Shown: positions 28,378 through 37,078 of the stretch, piece by piece
Layout: the number at the start of each line of letters is the position of its first letter
How positions within the stretch are numbered: the first letter of the stretch is position 1
Assembly (NCBI RefSeq): GCF_014200455.1
Contig: NZ_JACHBW010000017.1
Location: forward strand, 1-64,000
Length of the DNA: 64,000 nt
Origin: Paraburkholderia bannensis
Lineage (GTDB): Bacteria > Pseudomonadota > Gammaproteobacteria > Burkholderiales > Burkholderiaceae
Direction: 5' to 3'
The notes under the pieces: generated by a model
What the model saw: only the letters and a program-made list of their open reading frames with translations
What the model was told of the DNA's origin: nothing
Database searches by the model: none
Made by a program: the position numbers and the translations under genes

Positions 28378-30192
28378 TTAGATAGGCTGCGTGCGCTTGT
28401 CGAGCCACGCCAGCGCCTCGCCGCTCACGTGCGGCGAGACACGTTCGCGAACCGTCTGATGGTACGCATTGAGCCACGCGCGCTCGTCCTCACGCAACAG
28501 CGCCAGATCAATACAACGCGTATCGATCGGGCACAGCGTCAGCGTTTCGAATTTCAGGAATTCACCGAATTCGGTCTGGCCCGCGCTCTGGTTCAGCAGG
28601 AGGTTTTCGATACGCACGCCCCACTTGCCCGGACGATAGATGCCCGGCTCGTTCGAGGTGATCATGCCCTCCTCCATCGCGGTCCACGGCTCGGCGGGCG
28701 CGTAGTGCGAGATGACCTGCGGGCCTTCGTGCACGTTGAGGAAGTAGCCCACGCCGTGGCCGGTGCCGTGGCCGTAATCGGCGCCCGCTTCCCAGATCGG
28801 CGCGCGTGCGATGGCGTCGAGCATCGGCGAACGGATGCCGCGCGGGAACTGGGCGCGCGACAGCGCCATCATGCCCTTGAGCACCAGTGTGAAATCGCGC
28901 TTCTGCTCGGCGCTCGGCGTGCCGACGGGGACGACGCGCGTGATGTCGGTGGTGCCGTCGAGATACTGACCGCCCGAATCGATCAGCAGCAGGCCATCGC
29001 CTTCGATCACGCTATGCGACTCGGGGGTCGCGCGGTAATGCGGCATCGCGCCGTTGGCATTGAAGCCCGCGATCGTGCCGAACGACAACGACACGTAGCC
29101 CGGACGACGCGCGCGCGCCGCCGTGAGTTTTTCGTCGATGGTGAGTTCGGTGATGGTTTCGCGGCCCAGCGCGGCTTCGAACCAGGCGAAGAATTCGGCA
29201 AGCGCCGCGCCGTCCTGCTCCATGGTCGCGCGCACGTGCTGCGCTTCCACGGCGGTCTTGCGCGACTTGAGCGTGGTGCTCGGGTTGAGCGATTCGACCA
29301 GCTTCACCGCTGCAGGCACCGCCTGCAGCATGCCGAAGGTCACGCGGCGCGGATCGACCAGCAGCGCAGAGCCCGCGGGCAGCGCGCCCAGCGCGCCGGC
29401 GGCCTGCGCATACGGCACGACGCGCACGTTGTCGCGCGCGAGCGATTGCGCGAGTTCGGTGCTCACCTTGCCATCGGCGACGAACAGTGTGGCTTCGTCC
29501 GGTCCCACCAGCGCGTGCGCGACGAACACCGGGTTGTAGTTCACGTCGGCGCCGCGCAGGTTGAAGAGCCACGCGAGATCGTCGAGCGTCGAGATGAAGT
29601 GATACTGCGCGCCCAACTCGGCCATCGCGGCGCGCACCTGCGCGAGCTTGCCGGGACGTTGCGCGTCGGCGTGCGGCGCGACGTGTTCGTAGACCGGCTC
29701 GACCGGCAGCGAGGGGCGGCCGCTCCAGACCGCATCGAGCAGATCGAGATCGGTGCGCAGCGTCACGTCGCGCGCGTCGAGCGCATCGGCCAGTGCGCGC
29801 GCCGAGGCCACGCCCAGCACCGCGCCGTCCACCGCGACCGTGCCGCCCGCCGGCACGTTCTGCGCAAGCCAGCTGATGTGCGGCGCGCTCTGCTGGCCGG
29901 CTGTCATCTTCATCAGTTCGATGCCGGTGCCCGCGAGCTGGTTTTCGGCCTGCACCCAATAGCGGCTGTCGACCCACACGCCCGCGAAATCCTTCGTCAC
30001 CACCAGCGTGCCGACCGAGCCGGTAAAGCCGGACAGCCACTCGCGCCCCTGCCAGCGGCGCGGCAGGTATTCGGAGAGATGCGGGTCGGCGGACGGCACG
30101 AGGGCGGCGTCCACGCCCGCGGCGGTCATCGCGGCGCGCAGCGCGGCAATGCGCTCGGGAGTGGTGGACGTTTCGGGGAGTCGGGCGTTCAT
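28378..30192 (-). CDS. pepP: Xaa-Pro aminopeptidase (M24B, long form)
   Basis: A 604-residue metallopeptidase that removes an N-terminal residue before proline. It has two creatinase-like N-terminal domains and a C-terminal pita-bread domain. Metal ligands are seen in LLIDSGGQYLDGTTDITRV (two Asp), GADYGHGTGHGVGYFLNVHEGPQ (His), MITSNEPGIYRPGKWGVRIENLL (Glu) and the final FLKFETLTLCPIDTRCID (Glu). This long form, like eukaryotic XPNPEP1, is common in Burkholderia. ATG 30192 follows GCAGGTGAAAAC; the frame open to 30495 has no support. Confidence 0.9.
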   Translation of the reverse strand: MNARLPETSTTPERIAALRAAMTAAGVDAALVPSADPHLSEYLPRRWQGREWLSGFTGSVGTLVVTKDFAGVWVDSRYWVQAENQLAGTGIELMKMTAGQQSAPHISWLAQNVPAGGTVAVDGAVLGVASARALADALDARDVTLRTDLDLLDAVWSGRPSLPVEPVYEHVAPHADAQRPGKLAQVRAAMAELGAQYHFISTLDDLAWLFNLRGADVNYNPVFVAHALVGPDEATLFVADGKVSTELAQSLARDNVRVVPYAQAAGALGALPAGSALLVDPRRVTFGMLQAVPAAVKLVESLNPSTTLKSRKTAVEAQHVRATMEQDGAALAEFFAWFEAALGRETITELTIDEKLTAARARRPGYVSLSFGTIAGFNANGAMPHYRATPESHSVIEGDGLLLIDSGGQYLDGTTDITRVVPVGTPSAEQKRDFTLVLKGMMALSRAQFPRGIRSPMLDAIARAPIWEAGADYGHGTGHGVGYFLNVHEGPQVISHYAPAEPWTAMEEGMITSNEPGIYRPGKWGVRIENLLLNQSAGQTEFGEFLKFETLTLCPIDTRCIDLALLREDERAWLNAYHQTVRERVSPHVSGEALAWLDKRTQPI

Positions 30193-30274
30193 GTTTTCAC
30201 CTGCGAGAGTAGTGGAGCGCGGGTTATGTGTAGGTGGGGCGCGCAAAGCGCGCTTAAAACAGCGCGAAGGTCGG

Positions 30275-30538
30275 TCAGCGGCGCGCGCGCAGCGCCAGCA
30301 AGACGGCGACGAAGACAAACGCCACAGCCGTGCAGACCGGCCATTCGAGGAGTTCGCCGTCGTAGAAAAGACCGGTGGCGCGGCCCGCCGCTTTCGCGAG
30401 CGCCGCGCCGGCAAGCGCCGCGACAATGGAGAGCATAAGCGCGCGACCAGCCGGGCCTGCGGCGCGGCGCATGGGATGCAACAGCCATCCCGCAAAGCCG
30501 ATGGCGAACCCGAGCACGACGATGCCTGGCCAGCCCAT
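30275..30538 (-). CDS. Small integral membrane protein, GlsB/YeaQ-like
   Basis: An 87-residue hydrophobic protein with three predicted membrane segments: WPGIVVLGFAIGFAGWLL (3-20), ALMLSIVAALAGAAL (33-47) and VCTAVAFVFVAVLLAL (67-83). The size, the Gly-rich first helix and the basic segment HPMRRAAGPAG between helices resemble the GlsB/YeaQ/YmgE family (transglycosylase-associated stress proteins). The match is by pattern only. It lies upstream of pepP in the same direction and could be the first gene of that unit. Confidence 0.5.
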   Translation of the reverse strand: MGWPGIVVLGFAIGFAGWLLHPMRRAAGPAGRALMLSIVAALAGAALAKAAGRATGLFYDGELLEWPVCTAVAFVFVAVLLALRARR

Positions 30539-30734
30539 CAGCGCCGTGTCCTAAGGAATTTCAGACGAGTCCTATAGGACTGCGGGGGGACGGCGAATAG
30601 CATTCTTATGTCTCATTCACAACGGTATTTTTACTGAAAATCGGTCGGCTCGACGCTTCCCGCGTAGCGGTTGAGTGTAGGGGGCGGGATGACGCAAGGC
30701 AAGCGTACCCGGCCCGCCCCGGCTGCACTCCCCT

Positions 30735-31481
30735 ATGCGAATCGCTCTTGTCGAACCTGACGCGCGCCAGGCTGAAATCATCGAACGCCTGCTCATTGCA
30801 GGCGGCCACGCCTGCCGCCATTTCCCTCATGGCGCCCCGCTCGTCGAAGCCCTGGAAGATGACGCCTTCGATCTGCTGATGGCCGCGTACTGGTGCGGCG
30901 ACCTCGGCGGCGACGAACTCATCCCGCGCGTGCGCCGCCTGCTGCCGGGCCTGCCGGCCATCGTGCTGATGGCCTCGCCGCACGAAAGCGAAATCGTCGC
31001 CAGCCTGCAGGCCGGCGCGGACGACTGCATCGCCAAACCCGTGCGCGGCCCCGAAATGCTCGCCCGCATCGACGCCTTGCTGCGCCGCGCCGGTGTACGT
31101 CGCCCGCGCAACCGCGCGCACTACGGCTTCGGCGATTATCAATTCGATTCGGCGCGTTACGCGGTCACTTTCAGGGGCCACAGCGTCACGCTGACACCCA
31201 AGGAATTCCGTTTCGCCCTGCTGCTTTTCACCAATGCATCGCGCCCCGTTTCACGCGCGCGCATTCTGGAAACCGTATGGAATCTGAACCGCGACGTTCG
31301 GTCGCGCACGCTTGATACGCACGCCTCGCGGCTACGCAGCAAATTGCAGCTTGGACCCGAGCACGGCTGGCGCTTAACCACGCTATACGGCTTCGGATAT
31401 CAACTCGAACGGCTACCGATTAATACTGGGGAGGACGCTGACATTGCCGACGCCAATGTCAGAAGCGCGGAAAAGTTATAA
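30735..31481 (+). CDS. OmpR-like response regulator with a degenerate receiver
   Basis: A 248-residue protein with an N-terminal receiver domain (1-120) and a C-terminal winged-helix DNA-binding domain (about 130-225; LTPKEFRFALLLF, VSRARILETVWNLN, LDTHASRLRSKL). The phospho-acceptor Asp is missing: FDLLMAAYWCGDLGG aligns with the usual FDLVLLDLMLPGMDG and has Ala51 in that place. The acidic pair is reduced to EPD. The switch Lys (IAKPV) and Ser (LMAS) remain. It is therefore probably a phosphorylation-independent regulator. It lies 27 bases upstream of hemA. Confidence 0.85.
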   Translation: MRIALVEPDARQAEIIERLLIAGGHACRHFPHGAPLVEALEDDAFDLLMAAYWCGDLGGDELIPRVRRLLPGLPAIVLMASPHESEIVASLQAGADDCIAKPVRGPEMLARIDALLRRAGVRRPRNRAHYGFGDYQFDSARYAVTFRGHSVTLTPKEFRFALLLFTNASRPVSRARILETVWNLNRDVRSRTLDTHASRLRSKLQLGPEHGWRLTTLYGFGYQLERLPINTGEDADIADANVRSAEKL

Positions 31482-31482
31482 T
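31477..31482 (+). promoter_or_regulatory. Candidate -10 box for hemA
   Basis: A perfect TATAAT overlaps the stop codon of the upstream regulator gene and stands 27 bases before the hemA ATG. A good -35 was not found at 17 bases; AATGTC (31454) is weak. If active, hemA has its own promoter with a short leader. Confidence 0.4.
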
Positions 31483-31508
31483 ATCCGCCTAAATCTTCGC
31501 CCCATGGT

Positions 31509-32894
31509 ATGCAGCTTCTAACGATCGGAATCAATCACCACACCGCGCCCGTCGCCTTGCGCGAACGCGTGGCGTTTCCGCTCGAACAGATCAAACCTGC
31601 TCTGGCCCTGTTCAAGGAAGCCTGGACCGGCGGCAAGCGCACCCTCATTGCGCCGGAAGCCGCCATCCTCTCCACCTGCAACCGAACCGAGCTTTACTGC
31701 GCGACCGACGCGCAAGGTTCGCGCGACTCCGCGGTGGAATGGCTTTCGCACTACCATGGCATCCGCGCCGAAGAACTCGCGCCCCACGTCTACACGCTGC
31801 CGCAGTCCGAAGCGGTGCGTCACGCGTTCCGCGTGGCCTCGGGTCTGGACTCGATGGTGCTGGGTGAAACGCAGATCGTCGGCCAGATGAAGACCGCCGT
31901 GAAGACGGCGACCGAAGCCGGCGCGCTCGGCACCTATCTGAACCAGTTGTTCCAGCGCACCTTCGCCGTGGCGAAGGAAGTGCGCAGCACCACGGAAATC
32001 GGGGCGCAATCGGTGTCGATGGCCGCCGCCGCCGTGCGTCTGGCTCAGCGCATTTTCGACAAGATCGCCAACCAGCGCGTGCTGTTCATTGGCGCGGGCG
32101 AAATGATCGAGCTGTGCGCCGCGCACTTCGCCGCGCAGCAGCCGCGCGAACTGGTGGTCGCCAACCGCACCGCCGAGCGCGGCCGCTACGTGGCAGAACG
32201 TTTCGGCGGCAAGTCGATTCCGCTTTCCGAATTGCCCGCGCGCATGCACGAGTTCGACATCATCGTCTCGTGCACGGCCTCTACGCTGCCGATCATCGGT
32301 CTGGGCGCGGTCGAACGCGCCGTGAAGGCCCGTCGTCACCGTCCGATCTTCATGGTCGACCTCGCGGTGCCACGCGATATCGAAGCCGAAGTCGGCCAGC
32401 TCGAGGACGTGTTCCTTTACACCGTCGACGATCTTGGCACCATCGTGCGCGAAGGCAATGCTTCGCGCCAGGCCGCCGTGGCGCAGGCCGAAACCATCAT
32501 CGAATCGCGCGTGGCGAACTTCATGCAGTGGCTCGACTCGCGCAGCATCGTGCCGGTGATCCGCCATATGCACACGCAGGCCGACGCGCTACGCCGCGCC
32601 GAACTCGATCGCGCGCGCAAGATGCTGGCGCGCGGCGACGACCCGTCCGCCGTGCTCGAAGCGCTCTCGCAGGCGCTCACCAACAAGCTGATCCACGGTC
32701 CGACGCACGCGCTCAACACCTCAAGCGGCGAAAGCCGCGATTCGCTGATCGAGCTGATGAGCGGTTTTTATCGCCACGGCCAGCCCGCCCAGTCGGGGCA
32801 AGCCGCGAAAAGCGGCAAATCCGGCGAAAGCGCCGAAGGCGCTGCGTCGCACGGCAACGAATCATCCAACGCGTCCGGCTCTTCGGACCGTTAG
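31509..32894 (+). CDS. hemA: Glutamyl-tRNA reductase
   Basis: A 461-residue NADPH-dependent enzyme that reduces glutamyl-tRNA to glutamate-1-semialdehyde, the first committed step of C5-route tetrapyrrole synthesis. The N-terminal HHTAPVALRERVAFP and the catalytic cysteine in AAILSTCNRTELYCA (Cys about 60) are intact; the NADPH domain contains FIGAGEMIELCAAHFA and FMVDLAVPRDIEAEVG; the dimerisation helix follows. The C-terminal 45 residues are Gly/Ser-rich and variable (GQAAKSGKSGESAEG). The presence of hemA implies 5-aminolevulinate from glutamate, as normal in betaproteobacteria. Confidence 0.96.
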   Translation: MQLLTIGINHHTAPVALRERVAFPLEQIKPALALFKEAWTGGKRTLIAPEAAILSTCNRTELYCATDAQGSRDSAVEWLSHYHGIRAEELAPHVYTLPQSEAVRHAFRVASGLDSMVLGETQIVGQMKTAVKTATEAGALGTYLNQLFQRTFAVAKEVRSTTEIGAQSVSMAAAAVRLAQRIFDKIANQRVLFIGAGEMIELCAAHFAAQQPRELVVANRTAERGRYVAERFGGKSIPLSELPARMHEFDIIVSCTASTLPIIGLGAVERAVKARRHRPIFMVDLAVPRDIEAEVGQLEDVFLYTVDDLGTIVREGNASRQAAVAQAETIIESRVANFMQWLDSRSIVPVIRHMHTQADALRRAELDRARKMLARGDDPSAVLEALSQALTNKLIHGPTHALNTSSGESRDSLIELMSGFYRHGQPAQSGQAAKSGKSGESAEGAASHGNESSNASGSSDR

Positions 32895-33005
32895 CGGCAC
32901 TCGCCGCGCCTCACGTCCGCGCTTCGCTTTGGCGCGGACACGCCAGGGTTACCGCCCGCCTTTCCTTCCCGCAGTCCTGACCGGAGTTTCGCTCCGTACC
33001 GCCCG

Positions 33006-34088
33006 ATGAAAACGAGCATGCAATCGAAGCTCGACCAGCTGACGACACGCCTGGCCGAGCTGAACGACCTGTTGAGCCGTCCCGATGTGACGTCCAACCG
33101 CGACCAGTACCGCAAGCTCACACGCGAGCATGCGGAAATCGGGCCGGTGGTCGAGCACTACGCAAAATGGCGTCAGGCGAAAGACGACGAAGCCGCCGCC
33201 AAGGAGCTGCTCAGCGACGCCTCGATGCGCGATTTCGCCGAAGACGAGGTCAAGGCCGCGCGCGAGCGCATGGCGCAACTGCAGCACGAGTTGCAGATGA
33301 TGCTGCTGCCGAAGGACCCCAACGACGACCGCAACGTGTTCCTCGAAATCCGCGCGGGCGCGGGCGGCGACGAATCGGCGCTGTTCGCGGGCGACCTGCT
33401 GCGCATGTATCTGCGCTACGCGGAGCGCAATCGCTGGCAGATCGAAATGATGTCGGCGAGCGAGTCGGACCTGGGCGGCTACAAGGAAGTGATCGTGCGC
33501 ATCGCGGGCGAAGCGGCGTACTCGAAGCTCAAGTTCGAATCGGGCGGCCACCGGGTGCAGCGCGTGCCCGCCACCGAAACGCAGGGGCGCATCCACACGT
33601 CGGCGTGTACGGTCGCGGTGATGCCGGAAGCCGATGAAATCGGCGAAGTCGAGATCAATCCCGCCGATCTGCGCATCGACACCTTCCGCGCCTCGGGCGC
33701 GGGCGGCCAGCACATCAACAAGACCGATTCGGCCGTGCGTGTCACGCACATGCCGACCGGCATCGTCGTGGAATGCCAGGACGACCGCTCGCAGCACAAG
33801 AACAAGGATCGCGCGCTCAAGGTGCTCGCTGCGCGCATCAAGGACAAGCAGTATCAGGAACAGCACGCCAAGGAAGCGGCCACGCGCAAGAGCCTCGTGG
33901 GCTCGGGCGACCGCTCGGAGCGCATTCGCACCTATAACTTCCCGCAAGGGCGTCTGACCGATCACCGCATCAACCTGACGCTCTATCGCCTCGAAGCGAT
34001 CATGGACGGCGATCTGGGCGAACTGATCGGCGCGCTGCTGTCCGAGCATCAGGCTGAGCAACTGGCGTCGCTTGGCGATGCGGATTGA
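33006..34088 (+). CDS. prfA: Peptide chain release factor 1
   Basis: A 360-residue class I release factor that reads UAA and UAG. The GGQ peptidyl-tRNA hydrolysis motif is in SGAGGQHINKTDSAVR; its Gln is the substrate of PrmC, whose gene follows directly. The codon-recognition tripeptide is PAT in VQRVPATETQGRIH, diagnostic of RF1 as opposed to SPF in RF2. The length is standard. It follows hemA, the conserved hemA-prfA-prmC order of many proteobacteria. Confidence 0.97.
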   Translation: MKTSMQSKLDQLTTRLAELNDLLSRPDVTSNRDQYRKLTREHAEIGPVVEHYAKWRQAKDDEAAAKELLSDASMRDFAEDEVKAARERMAQLQHELQMMLLPKDPNDDRNVFLEIRAGAGGDESALFAGDLLRMYLRYAERNRWQIEMMSASESDLGGYKEVIVRIAGEAAYSKLKFESGGHRVQRVPATETQGRIHTSACTVAVMPEADEIGEVEINPADLRIDTFRASGAGGQHINKTDSAVRVTHMPTGIVVECQDDRSQHKNKDRALKVLAARIKDKQYQEQHAKEAATRKSLVGSGDRSERIRTYNFPQGRLTDHRINLTLYRLEAIMDGDLGELIGALLSEHQAEQLASLGDAD

Positions 34089-34109
34089 TCCGCGAGCACC
34101 GCTGAGATC

Positions 34110-34964
34110 GTGAACACACCCCAAGAAGTGACTGCCGACGCCCTGCTGCGCGCCTCGCCGCTGCCCGCGCTGGAAACGCGCATCCTGTTGATGCACGTGC
34201 TCGGCTGGCGCCGCACCGAACTCATCACGCGCGGCGATCAGGCACTCGACGCGGCGCGGGTCACCGCCTATCGCGCACTCGAAGCGCGCCGCGCGGCGGG
34301 CGAGCCGATCGCACAACTGGTGGGCGCGCGCGAGTTCTTCGGCCTCGATTTCGAAGTCACGCCCGACGTGCTGATTCCGCGCCCGGAAACCGAACTGCTG
34401 GTGGAAACCGCGCTCGCGGCCATGGCAGGCATCGCGCAGCCGCGCGTGCTCGATCTGGGAACCGGCAGCGGCGCGATCGCGGTGGCGATCGCCTCGGTGC
34501 GGCCCGATGCACGGGTCTGGGCGGTCGACCGCTCGCCGGGCGCGCTGGCCGTCGCCGCGCGCAACGCCGCGACGCTGCTCGACGCCGAACGGCCGGGCGG
34601 CGCGCTCAGCTTCGTCGAAGGCAGCTGGTACAGCACACTCGACGCCGCACTGCACTTCGATGTGATCGTCAGCAACCCGCCCTATATCGCGAACGGCGAC
34701 CCGCATCTGGATCAGGGCGACCTGCGCTTCGAGCCGCGCGGCGCACTCACCGACGAAGCCGACGGCCTCACCTGCCTGCGCGCGATCGTCGAAGGCGCGC
34801 CCGCGCACCTGGTGGCGGGCGGCGTGCTCTGGATGGAGCACGGTTACGATCAAGCAGCGGCCGTGCGCGCACTGCTCGACGCACGGGGATTCGCCGAAGT
34901 CGCCTCGAAGCGGGATCTGGCCGGCATCGAACGCATCAGCGGCGGGCGCTTGCATGGTATTTAG
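34110..34964 (+). CDS. prmC: Release factor glutamine methyltransferase
   Basis: A 284-residue N5-glutamine methyltransferase that modifies the Gln of the GGQ motif in RF1 and RF2. Motif I is VLDLGTGSGAIAVAIA; the catalytic motif is NPPY in DVIVSNPPYIANGDPHL; an N-terminal helical bundle carries LLMHVLGWRRTELI. The GTG start (34110) gives MNTPQEVTADALLRASPLP. Position after prfA with a 21-base gap is typical. It lacks any obvious anomaly. Confidence 0.95.
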   Translation: MNTPQEVTADALLRASPLPALETRILLMHVLGWRRTELITRGDQALDAARVTAYRALEARRAAGEPIAQLVGAREFFGLDFEVTPDVLIPRPETELLVETALAAMAGIAQPRVLDLGTGSGAIAVAIASVRPDARVWAVDRSPGALAVAARNAATLLDAERPGGALSFVEGSWYSTLDAALHFDVIVSNPPYIANGDPHLDQGDLRFEPRGALTDEADGLTCLRAIVEGAPAHLVAGGVLWMEHGYDQAAAVRALLDARGFAEVASKRDLAGIERISGGRLHGI

Positions 34965-35096
34965 CGGCTGGCAGGCCGCTCGTGCGGCCAGGGCACGCCC
35001 GGCCCGCGCGAGCGAAATCCGCTATCATTTCGTTCTGCATCCAACGCAATTCCACGTATTCCGCATCAACCTCATTCAAGCAAGCCAAGGTCAGAC

Positions 35097-35408
35097 ATGG
35101 ACACCCAACAGCGCATCAAGCAGATCGTCGACGAAAATGCCGTCGTCCTCTTCATGAAGGGCACCGCGCAGTTTCCGATGTGCGGTTTCTCCGGCCGCGC
35201 CATCCAGATCCTGAAAGCCTGCGGCGTCGATCAGATCAAGACCGTCAACGTCCTGGAAGACGACGAGATCCGCCAGGGCATCAAGGAATTCTCGAACTGG
35301 CCGACCATTCCCCAGCTGTACGTGAAGGGTGAATTCATCGGCGGTTCGGACATCATGATGGAGATGTACCAGAACGGCGAACTGCAACAGCTGTTCGCAG
35401 CTGCGTAA
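35097..35408 (+). CDS. grxD: Monothiol glutaredoxin (Grx4 type)
   Basis: A 103-residue CGFS-type glutaredoxin. The active site is FPMCGFSGRAIQIL (Cys30 region) and the glutathione-binding TIPQLYVKGEFIGGSDIMMEM motif is complete. Grx4 proteins carry glutathione-ligated [2Fe-2S] clusters and hand them to iron-sulfur proteins; they do not act as strong disulfide reductases. It sits between prmC and ubiX on the same strand, with 132 bases before it that should contain its promoter. Confidence 0.95.
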   Translation: MDTQQRIKQIVDENAVVLFMKGTAQFPMCGFSGRAIQILKACGVDQIKTVNVLEDDEIRQGIKEFSNWPTIPQLYVKGEFIGGSDIMMEMYQNGELQQLFAAA

Positions 35409-35430
35409 GCACGCCGGTTCAAGGCTCTCT

Positions 35431-36039
35431 GTGTCGTCTTATGCGCCGCCCGGCGCCCAGCAACGCCGTCTGATCGTCGCGATCACGGGGGCCACGGGCG
35501 CGATCTACGGCGTGCGCATGCTGGAAACGTTGCGCCGCCTGGGCGGCGTCGAGACCCATCTGCTGGTTTCCGCCGCCGGCTGGCTCAACATCCAGCACGA
35601 ACTGCAGCTCAGCAAGGACGACCTCCACGCGCGCGCCGATGTCGTCCATTCGGTGCGCGACGTGGGCGCGACCATCGCCTCGGGCTCGTTCGCCACCGAC
35701 GGCATGATCGTCGCGCCCTGCTCGATGAAGACGCTCGCGAGCGTCGCCCACGGTCTTTCCGACAACCTCATCGCCCGCGCTGCCGACGTCACGCTGAAGG
35801 AACGTCGCCGTTTGGTGCTGATGGTGCGCGAAACGCCGTTCAACCTCGCGCATCTACGCAACATGACCGCCGTGACTGAAATGGGCGGCGTAATCTTCCC
35901 GCCTTTGCCCGCGTTCTACAGCCAGCCTGGCTCGATCGACGAAATGGTCGATCACACGGTGGCGCGCGTGCTCGATCTGTTCGCGCTTGGCCCGGCGCTC
36001 GCGCCCGCGTGGCCGGGACTGCGTAGCGCTGGCGAGTAA
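35431..36039 (+). CDS. ubiX: Flavin prenyltransferase UbiX
   Basis: A 202-residue flavoprotein that attaches dimethylallyl phosphate to FMN to make the prenylated cofactor of UbiD-type decarboxylases. The N-terminal LIVAITGATGAIYGVRMLE, the SGSFATDGMIVAPCSMKTLASVAHGLSDNLI segment and the ETPFNLAHLRNM motif are all present. It starts at GTG 35431, 23 bases after grxD. UbiX supplies UbiD in ubiquinone synthesis, matching the UbiH-type hydroxylase elsewhere in the window. Confidence 0.93.
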   Translation: MSSYAPPGAQQRRLIVAITGATGAIYGVRMLETLRRLGGVETHLLVSAAGWLNIQHELQLSKDDLHARADVVHSVRDVGATIASGSFATDGMIVAPCSMKTLASVAHGLSDNLIARAADVTLKERRRLVLMVRETPFNLAHLRNMTAVTEMGGVIFPPLPAFYSQPGSIDEMVDHTVARVLDLFALGPALAPAWPGLRSAGE

Positions 36040-36193
36040 TTCTCGACTGATTCTCCGAAGGCTTATTACGCCCCGCCAATTACCAACATTGGCGACACAA
36101 TCAATTCTCGCGATGCACGTTTAATTCGCGAGAGTTGAGTCTTATATTGATCGTAATGCGAAACTTTCCGGCCACTCCGTGTGGCTTACGATC

Positions 36194-36991
36194 ATGACCA
36201 CCCGTACCCCCACGCTTTTCCTGTCGCACGGCGCACCAACGCTGCCGATCGACCCGTCGATGCCACGCGAAGGCTTCACCGCGCTCGCCCAGCATCTGCC
36301 CAAGCCAAAGTCGATCCTGATGCTCTCGGCGCACTGGTACACGCAGCGCCCGGCGGTCAGCACGGCGACGCAGCCCGAGACCATCCACGACTTCTACGGC
36401 TTTCCGCGCGCACTCTACGAGATCCAGTACCCCGCGCCCGGCGCACCGGAAACCGCGCAGCGCGCGGCGGCGCTGCTGCGCGCCCAGGGCGTGGAAGTCG
36501 ACGAGGAAGCCCACGGGCTCGACCACGGCGCCTGGGTGCCGATGCTGCTGATGTTTCCGGATGCCGATGTGCCCGTCGCCCAGCTTTCGATCCAGCCGCG
36601 CAACGACGCCGCGTATCACTTCGCCGTTGGCCGCGCGCTGCGTGAGCTGCGCGACGAAGGCGTGATGGTGGTCGGTTCGGGCCAGATCACGCACAACCTG
36701 CGTCAGGCCGATTTTTCCGCGCGCCCCGAGGATGCCGATCCGCGCGTGGCCGAGTTCACCGACTGGTTCGAGTCGCGCCTGGCCGCGCGCGATATCGACG
36801 CCCTGCTTGACTATCGCCGCCAGGCGCCGCACGCGGTCCTGATGCACCCGACCGACGAGCATCTGCTGCCAGTGTTCGCGGCACTCGGCGCTGCCGACGA
36901 CGACTACACGCTCGGCGTGCAGTCGCTGGGCACTTTTCAGCGCGCGCTGGCGATGACGAACTACGTGTTTGGATCGGCTAGCGTGCAGTAA
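36194..36991 (+). CDS. Class III extradiol ring-cleavage dioxygenase (YgiD/4,5-DOPA dioxygenase type)
   Basis: A 265-residue protein of the LigB/YgiD superfamily. The metal-binding His region is LFLSHGAPTLPID at the N-terminus, and further histidines lie in LMLSAHWYT, GLDHGAWVPM and MHPTDEHLLPVF. Members act on catechol-like substrates such as DOPA; the natural substrate in bacteria is usually unknown. ATG 36194 is preferred over GTG 36179 because the family starts with PTLFLSHG. It is followed by a strong terminator. Confidence 0.85.
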   Translation: MTTRTPTLFLSHGAPTLPIDPSMPREGFTALAQHLPKPKSILMLSAHWYTQRPAVSTATQPETIHDFYGFPRALYEIQYPAPGAPETAQRAAALLRAQGVEVDEEAHGLDHGAWVPMLLMFPDADVPVAQLSIQPRNDAAYHFAVGRALRELRDEGVMVVGSGQITHNLRQADFSARPEDADPRVAEFTDWFESRLAARDIDALLDYRRQAPHAVLMHPTDEHLLPVFAALGAADDDYTLGVQSLGTFQRALAMTNYVFGSASVQ

Positions 36992-37021
36992 GGCCGCCGC
37001 GCTTAAGTAAAGCGCAGACGC

Positions 37022-37058
37022 AAAAGCCCGCCTGAATCGCTTCAGGCGGGCTTTTTTT
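37022..37058. terminator. Bidirectional terminator between the dioxygenase and the APC permease
   Basis: An 11-base stem (AGCCCGCCTGAA with TTCAGGCGGGCT, TCGC loop), with an A-run on the left and seven T residues on the right, between two convergent genes. Confidence 0.93.
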
Positions 37059-37078
37059 GGATCGATGCGCGTTAAGGC

